A DNA stretch of 64,000 nucleotides. Origin: Chondrus crispus (Eukaryota; Rhodophyta; Florideophyceae; Gigartinales; Gigartinaceae). The translations under genes and the position numbers were made by a program. Positions within the stretch are counted from its first letter, which is position 1. Each line of letters opens with the position of its first letter. The DNA is taken from assembly GCF_000350225.1 (NCBI RefSeq), contig NW_005179155.1, forward strand, positions 62,001 to 126,000, written 5' to 3'. A model generated the notes under the pieces. It did no database searches. It worked only from the letters and a program-made list of their open reading frames with translations, and was not told where the DNA came from. Below, in pieces: positions 42,516 to 52,674 of this stretch.

Positions 42516-42870
42516 ACCGAGTGCTCGTGCTTGCGCCTGCCTATTCCCACAACAGTGTCTGCCCGAAGCCCTCTCTGTTCATCAAATACTATTGTAGTAA
42601 CTATGAATGAACTGTTTGTTGTTTTGCGTTTTCGGGTCTAGACTTTCTTCTCCGAATCAGAATTTACTAAATGTTGATGTTAGGCTATGCATGCATCAAC
42701 GCATGCCCTGGTCATGTCCCCCTGTTGAATATCGTTACTCCGTATACCCTGGGTTCCGCTTCTTCCTCTGTTCTGGCCGGAACGCTTCCCGGTCGCGTAG
42801 TGGTTATCTCTCACAGCCCGAGAACTGTGTACAGGGCATTGACAGTGTCTCAAAATCCACGATAATCTCG

Positions 42871-44105
42871 CTATACGCTTTCCAGAAAATCCCGGAAGGA
42901 ATCCTCATCAACCGGAGCCATCAGCTGACCTGCCTCATCGAACAGCGGGCTTTCCTCGTTTGCCTCCTCCGCCTTCTCCAACAACCTCTTACAATGATAC
43001 AAAGACACCAACGCTTTCTTCAACGTCGTCAACTTCCCTCGTTCTGCAACCGATTTCCCAAGATGTGCCTCACACTTGTCAAGCGCTTCCAGTACACTAC
43101 CAATCATATCTGCATCTGGCACTGGAGTAGGTACCGTAAAATCTGTAGACGCTGATTGAAAGTTAGCCTGCGTTAAATCGGGAGGAATGGCCCCGTCTTT
43201 GAACTCTTGCGGCTGCATAAACTCTGCCTTTGTCACGCACGGCTCGTACCTACAAACCCCAGGCCTGTCATTCATAGAGTTGCATGCTTTCGCCCAAGGA
43301 CCATTCATCCCAGTCTTAAACACTGGAGTATACTTGGCTTGCAGTTCAGCACCTCCCTTAATTTCAACAAAAGCGCAGCTCCAATAGTCTGCGAACAACC
43401 CTTTGGCATGCGGAGTTTCTACAGTGTTAGTTTGTAGACTCCCGCCAACGCCCCCATACCAAACCCATCCAAGCACGTAAACACCATCTGGGACGACTGT
43501 AGGGATAGTGAACTCGCTCTCATAGTATGCAACTGGCCCGTCATGTAGTTTCCCGTCACCTCCTACAAGTGAAAATCCTCTTCGATCGCGTCCTAGTTCA
43601 TTTCTGCCCGCAACTTTAACATGAGAGCCCCAGCAGGAGAAGTGAAAGGCGTTCTTCTTGTGAATGTCCTTGTTCATCATTTTATTGAGCGGCACCAACG
43701 AGTGTCGGACAAAGCCACCGGGGCCATGGTTGTTGCGTTGGTACTTGACTGTAACCCTCTGCCCGCGCTTGTACGACGCCGATGGATGTGTAGGGGATGT
43801 GACGATGGGAAACCCTGGCTGGAGAGATATCACATCACATGGGCCAGGACATGTCAGTATTCCGCCTACAGTCGGAATTCCTCCGAGACGGCATGTCTGC
43901 AGAAGTACGTAAATAACGTGGTCAGAATTTGAGTTTGCAAGTCACTCGAGACGTCTGCCGTTTCGGTTAAAGAGTATGTGCAGGTCCTTACTCGTGGAGA
44001 AGTTGGGAGCGGTTCACCAAGAAGAGAATGAGCTGAGGCAATGCAAATAAAGATACTGAAAGCAACATATCCAGGTACCGACACTCGTGAACATAAGTTC
44101 AACAT
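42871..44105 (-). CDS. Secreted LPMO-like copper protein 1 (one intron)
   Basis: Exon 1 is 44105-43992 and exon 2 is 43896-42871; the 95-bp intron has GTAAGG and CTGCAG borders in phase 0. The predicted 379-residue precursor starts with a signal peptide ending CIASA, so the mature protein begins HSLLGEPLPT: an N-terminal His, the first ligand of the histidine brace of lytic polysaccharide monooxygenases. YQRNNHGPGGFVRHSLVPL supplies a likely second His. FTIPTVVPDGVYVLGWVWYG, LFADYWSCAFVEIKGG and paired Cys support the beta-sandwich. The C-terminus adds about 100 residues, partly helical. It is about 60% like the gene at 45051. LPMOs cut polysaccharides oxidatively; here the substrate may be cell-wall material, but the AA family is not settled (the WVWYGG and NNHGPGGF words recall oomycete-type families). 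Confidence 0.75.
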
Positions 44106-45050
44106 TCTGATTATTTGAATTGCCTTTCGACGATGTGGCTCGTTTGAGTCCAGGTAAAGGATTTGAGCTTGTGAGAATGCGTTTTCACGAACAGGAGCAA
44201 CATAATCGGTACGTCTTATAGGTTCTTAAGCGGAGCTGATCCCAGGAAAACGTAGAAACTATATGACTGCTGGACTTAATCAACGAGGGTCGCCTTTCAG
44301 CAGCAGATGTCTTCCGTTCTGAGCGAAAATCCGCTCATTTGTACAACTGGTAGACTGAGACGACCGTCAAGGGCATCTCCCTCGATGTCCCTACATGATT
44401 TGGACTGCAACTTATGTTTCAATGAAATCCACGTCACTCAGATAAATGGAATGGCAATAATTAAGCGCCCTTCGTCAGCAACACAGGTCTTTTGTCTACG
44501 AGGAGAGAAAAAAAGCTTGAAGCTTAATGAATCATCTGCACATCCAAGGTGCGATGGTGGTCATCTGTCTCTGAGTTTCGTCATCAACTGACAATAATGA
44601 TGACTGCAAAGTGTCGTGTCTGCTTTTCATATTAAGCCTTTCCTTTTTTTCGGCGAAGAAGTAAATCGAGTCGCGAAGTTTCGTCATCAACTGACAATAA
44701 ATGATGACTGCAAGGTGTCGTGTCTGCTATTCACATTAATCCATTCCTTTTTTCATCGAGGAAGAAGATCGTGTCGCGAAGTTCGATCGTTTTGGAAATG
44801 ATGGCATGGTTTCTACGGCAACTTCAGCTCCCGATAACGAGCTGAAGATACTTCTCTCGTCAAGCATCTTGGGGGTATGGACTTACAGTAGATATATGTA
44901 TTGTCTAATCAACAGCTTTTTGATGAACATCTAGATTTCGTGGCCATGTGCATTCTCGCAGAGAAGAACTTAAGGGGGAAGGAGCAGAAGTCTTTTCAGG
45001 CCAAAGCATTGTTCCCAGCATTTATCTATCGACTTGAGCCTGACTAAAGA
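44106..45050. promoter_or_regulatory. Shared upstream region of two divergent LPMO-like genes, with tandem duplication
   Basis: The 945 bp lie between two divergent start codons and so hold both promoters. A block of about 103 bp starting AGTTTCGTCATCAACTGACA at 44574 is repeated at 44677 with few changes. A hairpin (CTTCAGCTC 44822-44830 with GAGCTGAAG 44839-44847) follows. No clear TATA box was found for either gene. Confidence 0.5.
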
Positions 45051-46129
45051 ATGACTCCACTCACATTTATCGCTCTATTGGGGCTTATGATCAAAACTGT
45101 GACTTCGCATTCGCTTCTATCAGAACCGATACCGACGGCCTCCAAAGTAAGTATTTTGGAACTCATCTTTTTCACATCGCATTGTGTCACAGATGCTAGG
45201 CTTCAAATTGTAAGTCTAACTCTTCCTTTATTTGTTTTCCCCCAAAGCCTTGTCGATTAGGCGGTGTCCCGGGAAAGGGTGGAATTGAATTATGTCCCGG
45301 ACCTTGCGATGTACGCGCAATTCAGCCCGGATTCCCCGTTGTTACAAGTCCCAAGAAACCAGCTGCCGTTTATCGACGGGGCCAAACCACGCTGATCAAG
45401 TACCAGCGCAACAACCACGGGCCCGGTGGCTTTGTCCGATATTCCCTGGTTCCTTTGGACAAGATGATGGATAAGAAGACGCATGCACGAAACGCCTTTC
45501 ATTTTGGATGTTGGGGTGAAAATGCCGGTGTTGCAAAACCAAATGAACTCGACCGTGACGAGTGGGGCTTCTCGCTCGTTGGAAGTGATGGGAAGCTTCA
45601 TGATGGGCCAATTAGCTTCTACTATTCAAATATCACTATTCCCCCAGTTGTTCCGGATGGGCTTTATGTACTTGGATGGGTTTGGTATGGCGGCATGGGC
45701 GGGGGTATGAAGATGAACACGCCTGATAATCCATACCCGATAGGCCTATTTGCAGATTATTGGTCCTGTTCGTTTGTTGAAATTGCTGGAGGGCCGCCGC
45801 CGAAGAGGGGATATGCTCCTGTGTTTAAAAATGACTTACAATCATTTTGGCGTGAGGGTTGCAACGCACACGCCGACGCTCCCGGAAAGTGTACATACGA
45901 GCCGTGCAAAACACAAGGGAGGAAACAGAAACCAATAGAGTTTAAAAGCGGTAAGACACCGAAGCTGCTCAAGCCCACTTTCTTCGCGAGTCCGGCTAAT
46001 AGGGATTCGAGACGAAATGACGGGTTTGTCGTCCCCACCCCAGTTCCCTACAAGAATGTGCTAGAAGAAGCGCTGGTGAACATTTATCGTTTCCATAATC
46101 CTTCGGAGAAGAAACCAAAATCAAGGTGA
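45051..46129 (+). CDS. Secreted LPMO-like copper protein 2 (one intron)
   Basis: Exon 1 is 45051-45146 and exon 2 is 45248-46129; the 101-bp intron starts GTAAGT and ends AAAG in phase 0, at the same place as in gene 1. The 325-residue precursor has a signal peptide ending KTVTS, then mature HSLLSEPIPTASK with N-terminal His. Exon 2 begins PCRLGGVPGKGGIELCPGPC. YQRNNHGPGGFVRYSLVPLD holds the probable second brace His; ITIPPVVPDGLYVLGWVWYG and LFADYWSCSFVEIAGG follow. The C-terminus is shorter than in gene 1 and basic (SEKKPKSR). Matching intron, brace residues and divergent arrangement show an inverted gene duplication. Enzyme action is inferred from the brace; a non-catalytic copper protein is possible. 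Confidence 0.75.
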
Positions 46130-48950
46130 GGTTGAGAGACTTCAATGTTTTTGTCCGAGTCAAATAACAGCAGATTCGGAGCTGCTCTTGTCGGTATCAT
46201 CTGGTGATTTCTGCGTTTGTTCACTCTCAGTGCTTGGATTAGCTCTCCGCATACTGCATCGTCCGTGAAGCGGGGTCGTGGAGTGTCGTTCGATAATTAG
46301 AAACCTTACATGAGCGTAGTAAGTTTCTTTTTAATTAACTGGCCAATAAGAACAGGTTTCCAGGGAGATGAATGATACGCATGCGCACATAAAAGGCAAG
46401 TTCAAATCAGACCAAACTCATCCTCACGTAACACCAACCGTCCAGAATGGTACAGTATGAGCACACAGCAAAGAACAGATCCCCGTATAGTCTCTTTTAT
46501 CATCCCTCAAACGCGTTCCGGTAAATACAAATCCTTCTTGATTCCAAAATGCGGATGGGGAAGGGCACATTTCTGAATTGCCCTGCCCAAGATATAGATA
46601 AATGCGTTGGGCAAGGTTGGGTTCTATGATCGCGTATTGCGCTGCAATCTGCATTGCTTATTTGTATCTACTGCAACGCCTGGAGCGTATCCGTGTGGCA
46701 ACCGTGCCAACTAGGAGATAGAAGGTGCCGCTTTGTGTACCTATTTAGGGGATTGTTGCTGTATTAGTTCGAGACTGGATGGTCCTATCGAACTAAATGC
46801 TACCTACTGAAACCCTTTTTGTATAAGTGTATTAACCACTGGACTTGTAAGAAGCCAACGAGGAAAAAGGGAATCCATTCTGTCACTTTGTTCAGCCTTT
46901 CCCTTGTCACAAAAGCCGCCTGATCTTCTCGCAGCTGAAGTTAAAGAGCATATGGTATGAGTCAAGAACAAAAAGATCCGTGGGCAGGCACTGTTCGTCA
47001 CTGTCGCTGCACAGCAGTGACTGCGCATCGTTGCGCGCAATTATCTATAAGGCAATCTGGATTAGAGAGACTGATTGAGATTATCTGACAGCGCTTGATG
47101 TGTGCAGTACTTGATTCTCCCGTGGAAGCATCGACGCTTGACGGGCTTCCAAGGTGGAGGGATTATAGTAAAAGCAGTAGTACGACTACATTGTTGTACC
47201 TCGCCTTTGTGATTCCACACAAAATCGGAGCCATTACAGTAGAACAGAGAATAAAGACCCGGTAGCTTGGAGCCCCCCCCCCTGAGAGGGGGAGATAGGG
47301 GTGAGAGACAAGCGAAAAAGTGATTCAACGAACCATAGCCTTTCGCCCCTGGCGGCCCCACTCTAGCTTCCTCGCTAATAACATTCGCCGCCGATCCCTG
47401 CTGGGAGATTGCTCTAACGTTCCCCCCGCAAAGAAGCTCCTTTGTGGATTTGAGTGACAATCCAGGTTTGCTCTTTTGTGAAATTTCTCTTCGACATGTC
47501 GGCTTCTGGAACTCATGGACACGTTGAAACCTGCAAGGCGCGTCACGATCGTCGTGGCCAACCTGCCGATTTTTACAAGCCGAAGACCGACCTCTCAGCA
47601 CAACTTACCGATATTGTCAAGTTAACGGTGCATCTGAATTAGATTGGGAGTGAGTATCCAAAAGATGAGATCAGTTTTATGATCACTACAAATCTTCATC
47701 GCTTTTTGCCTTCTATGATAGAGAGCTCTGGCGTCAACCTGTTATTACTGTGAAGCTTCTCAACGGTGTTGAGAATCTGTACAAAGTTGTACCTTAAGGG
47801 TATCTCTGCCTGTAGGAATTGTCTCGTGTCTGGATTTGCCCTCACAGATTGACAGTATTGCGATCCCTCATGTGTGGTTCAGGACCACTCTAATCAACAC
47901 CAATGTCGTTGAAAGGTGGGATTGCGCCTCGCGCGAACTATCGCTCCTACAATCGAGCGATTGTGTAGTCGCGCGGTGGTAAGGGAGTAGGTCGATACCG
48001 CTAAAGCCTTCACTTGTGAGAACGCGCTCCGGCCAATGCCTTCGCTCTAGAAAAGTAGCGTGTTGCCTTTACACATCTGATAACCGTTCTGTCGCGCTAC
48101 TAAACGGTAGGGACCAACTTACCAGGGCATAAGAGTGATAAGCTGGAAGGTTGTTTTTGCCAGATACCTTTTGCTCTTTGTTCGGTCCGCACTACGGTAT
48201 AAATACAGACGCATGGTATTGTTTACAACAAATTAAATCTATCCTAGCACTGTCAGTGCTAACACTGTCTGCGGACCCAAAAGCCAACGACACACTTCAA
48301 GCACGCTAGTTCTGTCGGTTGGAGATGTTCGTTCTCCCGACAAAGAGTGGACTGATGGCTCTCCCTGTTTACAGTGCTCGTCCTCTCTCATCGGCTGTAT
48401 TTACTCCACGCAGGACAGGTTGCCCTGTGCAGTTTGACAGCGAGAACATCACCGGCACTGCTCGAGAAACGGTTATGGTTAAGGGTCTATTGCAGGCTTC
48501 CGCTCGTGGGAAGTCACGCGTAGTCAAAATGAGTAGAGTGGTATCCTCCAATTTTTACGGGGTCCGGAACATCTGTCTCTATCTATACTCCTGTTCCCAG
48601 AGGGCTGTTACAGCCTGAGGTTTGCCAGCCTCAACAGATACTAAGGGTTATATTTTGTCAGCAGATAACGGTACAGATATCGGTACCGACAGTACCGACA
48701 GTCCCGACAGTGAAGTCAATGAAGCAGGGAATTCTAAACAGCCCAGTACAATACTGTGCTACAGGTCCAATTAGAAAAATCCCATACTGATGCCATGGAA
48801 GACATTTGGGCATTCGATTTCTTGTTTAGTTGTATCTCTATTGATTACGAAATATTGAACTAAGTCACAGTCTGCAAAGGACTACATCAGGGGTTTCTAG
48901 AGCAAAAAAGAGAGAAGGTATTTGAAACGATACAGAAAGGATGACGAATC
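46130..48950. other. Intergenic, nothing firmly recognised
   Basis: The open frames (such as 48319-48618 plus, 99 codons) have no recognised domain. A short array of ACCGACAGT-type words lies at about 48680-48712. The stretch may carry UTRs of flanking genes. Confidence 0.4.
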
Positions 48951-49544
48951 TCAACTACTTTGAAACGGCGCGAGCCAGCACCTCGTCCCTTTGACAAGCC
49001 CCTTCTTCCACAGCCTTTGAAATTCAGCCACCCAAAGACAGAAGAGAGGAATTGCCGATCCCCTAGCAGGATCGTAGCTCAGGCGGTGTGCTTCTGCGGT
49101 CTTCGACTCGATGCGAATATTGGCCAACAGGACATCTGCCGATGCTGCAGTTGTTTCCGCGTGCGGACCACGTCGAGCCGAAGCACCACCGGATGTCCAA
49201 CAGACGAATGATTCCGACTGGTCGCCAGGGGCCATCAACACCGCCAACTTGTTCTGCTGAACAAGGAAGTTGCTTCTTCGTAGTTTCGTCGCCGTCGCGA
49301 CAGTGTCTCCGGACAGTGACATAAGGCTCCAAGAAGTTGGGCTCTTCATGGCACTGATGAACCATACGGTGCCGGTTGGCCGGAGGGCAATGGAACCACC
49401 GCTTGCGTCTGTGCTAAATAATAGAGAAGCGCAGTCTGTTGTAACGCCTGTCGTAAAACAGTTGGCAGAGGTTACTCGACGCCGCAAGGCGCCGTCGCCA
49501 TTCTCAGAAATTGCGTCAAGGACTATGAAGTCTCGGAAAAGCAT
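48951..49544 (-). CDS. Hypothetical protein
   Basis: An open frame of about 198 codons from the first ATG (MLFRDFIVLDAISENGDGAL). The frame is open back to about 49667 without another ATG, so an upstream exon may exist (TLKTQNWYVTEADM leads into it). It is rich in Ser, Thr and Ala with several Cys, has no signal peptide at the visible start, and ends in a basic Trp-rich tail (FQRLWKKGLVKGTRCW). The Asn-Trp-Tyr and repeated Ser/Thr beta-type pattern could be an extracellular repeat domain. No family is recognised. Confidence 0.4.
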   Translation of the reverse strand: MLFRDFIVLDAISENGDGALRRRVTSANCFTTGVTTDCASLLFSTDASGGSIALRPTGTVWFISAMKSPTSWSLMSLSGDTVATATKLRRSNFLVQQNKLAVLMAPGDQSESFVCWTSGGASARRGPHAETTAASADVLLANIRIESKTAEAHRLSYDPARGSAIPLFCLWVAEFQRLWKKGLVKGTRCWLAPFQSS

Positions 49545-49758
49545 ATCGGCTTCGGTCACATACCAGTTTTGCGTTTTGAGTGTAGAGATGCTAACTTGAT
49601 AAGGTGCTGCAGTTGTTTCTTGGCGATGGTCACGGGGTTGAGGAAATGAGAGAAGAGTTATCGTGAAGGCTTACTATACTTGTATCCAAAGCAAGAGGTG
49701 CTGCGACGGGCCAGTATAAGCATTGGAAATTCATCGCGCTATCACCAGGATTCTATGA

Positions 49759-49812
49759 CCATTGCTGTTAGAGGCGAACGTGGAATTGCACGCTTGCCTC
49801 TAACAGCAATGG
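49759..49812. repeat. 17-bp perfect hairpin with structured loop
   Basis: Arms 49759-49775 (CCATTGCTGTTAGAGGC) and 49796-49812 are exact inverted complements. The 20-base loop contains ACGTG facing CACG, so the stem can extend. The shape is like a small-RNA precursor, though an inverted duplication explains it equally well. Confidence 0.9.
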
Positions 49813-51205
49813 ATCAAGGTGTGCATGCTGAGCAGGTGAACCGTTTTGGCTCTTCTGTTCCGTCTAGTCCCGAAAGGATGACTCGGGTAAGACTTGAGAC
49901 CCCGCAAAGGGCAGGGGGTCGAACCGATTGCGCTGGCTTCGAAGCGCCAGGTCATACATGAGGCAAGTGATGGTAGAGCTGGAAGGAAATGAACATTTTG
50001 CGATCTTGAACCGTTTACTTGCGTTTTAAGGAATCCCTTGCAGGCTGCTGTGACCGTTCAAGCAGCTGTTCGGCCCTTGCGGTCTTCAGAAGCCGTTTGT
50101 GCAATTGGGGAACGTCGCTCTACAGCAAGCGGGCGCAGTGTTGGCCACCGCGTTCGGGGCGCACAGGTGCCAGTAGAAGGCATCTGCTATGCATTGCAAG
50201 CTCAGCTCAAGATGCGCCTTCGCAGAGTGGCCCATACACGATTTGAAGACAAGGGCTGTAACGACACGTGTTACAGCACACGCGGACAAGCAATTCAGGT
50301 CAGATGTTCATCACGTGTCGTGACGTGGCATCAACTTAGGCCGTTCCATTGGCTGTACCTGCCTCCACCACCAATAGTCCTCTCTCCCGTCCCGAAGGTA
50401 CGATTGAGTAACGTGTAAACTTTACTGCTGTACTGTACCAACAAGAACTGCACTTGGTCGCAATTTTTCCAACAATAATCTATTCAACAAAAACGTTTGT
50501 GACTCTCGCATGGTGCTCCATCACGTATGATATACAATAATGTTGTCCGTAAAGTCACGAAAACATGTGTTTTGACGACGAGTTTGCTCGGATTTTCTGA
50601 ACGCAAAATTTTTAAACGTTTGGCAAAACTCACAGCATACCGAAAACTGGGGGCATGTGAGTTTTGCACAAGTGTCACATCCGCCTGATCACAGCAGTGC
50701 CGGATCGACTCGTCTTGAAGGAAAACGAAGTGGGGTTTCCGCTCTTCATCAGCACAAACGACGCTCTGACTGCACGGGTCGTACCGGTTTGCGTCATGGA
50801 CGCCCGTATCGCTTCAACTTCGCAGGCTCAATCAACGGATCAAAGCATGACAGGATCTGCCACAAATGTCGCCGAAACAACCTCGAAAAATAGACAAGTA
50901 GAAGCTTCTGAAAAGCGGTCCTATCTAAACGGCCCCCCTCAGGCTGTCAAGAAGACGAAACACATCGCCCTTGAGAACCATTCTATCCTTGTGGCTTGCT
51001 ACAATATTCGCTTCAGCGAGTATTCGCGCAGGTGTCCGTGATCCGCCAGGCGGCACAACGATGGACCAGACTTGCGTTTGTTGCGGGCAGGTACCTTGCT
51101 GGAGGTCAGTCCGCAAAACTCGTGGTGGAATTTTTCAAACTCGGGTTTCCTAATTACGTCCAGCGAGTTTGTGAGGAAATGGAAAAAAACAACCCGTTGC
51201 TTTTT

Positions 51206-51230
51206 CGGACAACCTTATTACGGTTGTCCG
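51206..51230. repeat. 9-bp hairpin
   Basis: CGGACAACC and GGTTGTCCG pair around TTATTAC. The word GTTGTCCGTAAA also occurs at 50540-50555, suggesting a repeated local motif. Confidence 0.6.
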
Positions 51231-52505
51231 TAAAATAATGCGTTGTATATAATGTATAGTATCTCTTTTATTCGATCAGTTCAATTCTTGGTTCGTGTTT
51301 AAAAAGCAAGAGGTGATTCTGGAGGGTTTGGCATGGGCGCACATCGCAGCTGTTCCCACGCCAAAAGAAACGCAGAGTGTCGCCTGACCGTTCCTGGCGA
51401 TGAGGGAGGCTGAAGCCCCGGTGCCCGAGCCGGCTTCCATAGTCGTGGTGACGGTAGACTTCTCAAGACTGTCCGGGACGGGGGCCACAGAAGGCCATAC
51501 TTCGGCCTTGGCAGTCTTGCCGTGTAGGCCGGAATGGCTTTCACCGTTAGGGAGCTGAGCGATTGTGAAAGATATGCACGCAGTGCGCTGATGTGGAACG
51601 CAAGGTGTGTATCGGGTGGAAGGGTGCACGTTTATCTATACATGAAGGGTCGACTCTGTCAAAATGAGCGCGATTTGAGGAACACGACGGACCCTCCGTT
51701 GTGAGGGGTGCCAAGGCCTGTGAGGACGTCAGGAGATGGAAGGCCTTTGCTTCGCAAACAACATTTGGAAGGGGCCCACTCGCCTGCACTCCGTAGACCC
51801 ACAGTAGGGGCGCATGGCGGCGACAGACGTGACGCTCAAGGGAAGCGGGGTGCGCGAGCCTGTGGGGACGGTAGTGTACGAAAACGTCAGGCGCATGCAA
51901 AGGGACCCAGGTGTCTAGCTAGTGTCTATTGGACGGACGTTTTTGATCATTTGAGGCGAAAAGAGCCTCATCTGAGGCTTGGAAAATAATAGCATCCTCA
52001 CGGTTCAGAACATTAGTTACGCCCTGTCGAAGTGTCGAACATGACTTCAGTACCCTGTTGCATGCCTCTTCACTGCAGCTATAATTTTCAGCACGAAGTA
52101 AACCACCATCGGTCCAGTCGCCATCAATACATATATTATGCCACTTAGAAGCGTTTTATTGTATTCCTTAATGCATCAACATTGGTCTTGTGAAAGGATA
52201 TTCCAAAGTAGTTTGTGGCTACTGAGTGCTTCAGGACTCTTGTTGCGAGTGCATAGATGTGCGCTTCTCGCACCAGTCGCAGATCTGAAGTGGCAGAGGC
52301 CATTTGATTGACTGTGAGGATTTTTCCTGTCTGTCAGAGCATTAGAAAGACCCTCCTAAATACCGTGCATTCTAGGTGCCTTCAAGGGACTTGGACATTG
52401 TTTTTTACTCTTACTGTTACTGTTTCGCGGTAACTATGGCTTTCAGTTCTCCCTCTTTGCGCCAGAAACGGCGCGGCAAAAAAGCCTCATATGAGGCGAA
52501 ATCCT

Positions 52506-52674
52506 TGTGGTGATGAGACGATGACTCAGTTTATCTTCCTATCTCTCACCTGCTCGCTTAAGGCTAGTCGCCACTCGCCGTCGTCTGTGCGTGGCTGTGA
52601 TGCGTGTACTACGTGTATGGTTATCATCACTTGGTGAGCGCTACTGCGACTGCGCTGTTATGGTTATCATCACA
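52506..52674 (-). repeat. 3' LTR of the compact Copia element
   Basis: On the minus strand it starts TGTGATGATAACCATA and ends CTCATCACCACA. It is 169 bp, longer than the other LTR because its first 16 bases recur after a spacer, adding about 43 bp. The rest matches the 5' LTR with about one difference. Confidence 0.85.

Larger units (their letters stand above)
49668..51919. other. Intergenic with two hairpins
   Basis: Short frames at 50038-50418 and 50664-51041 have protein-like composition but no domain. At 49759-49812 a 17-bp perfect hairpin occurs, and at 51206-51230 a 9-bp one. Nothing else is recognised. Confidence 0.4.

Noticed and set aside
49759-49812. Calling the 17-bp hairpin a microRNA gene
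   Set aside because: Shape alone is not enough; similar unrelated hairpins are frequent in this window and one is shown to be an inverted duplication.
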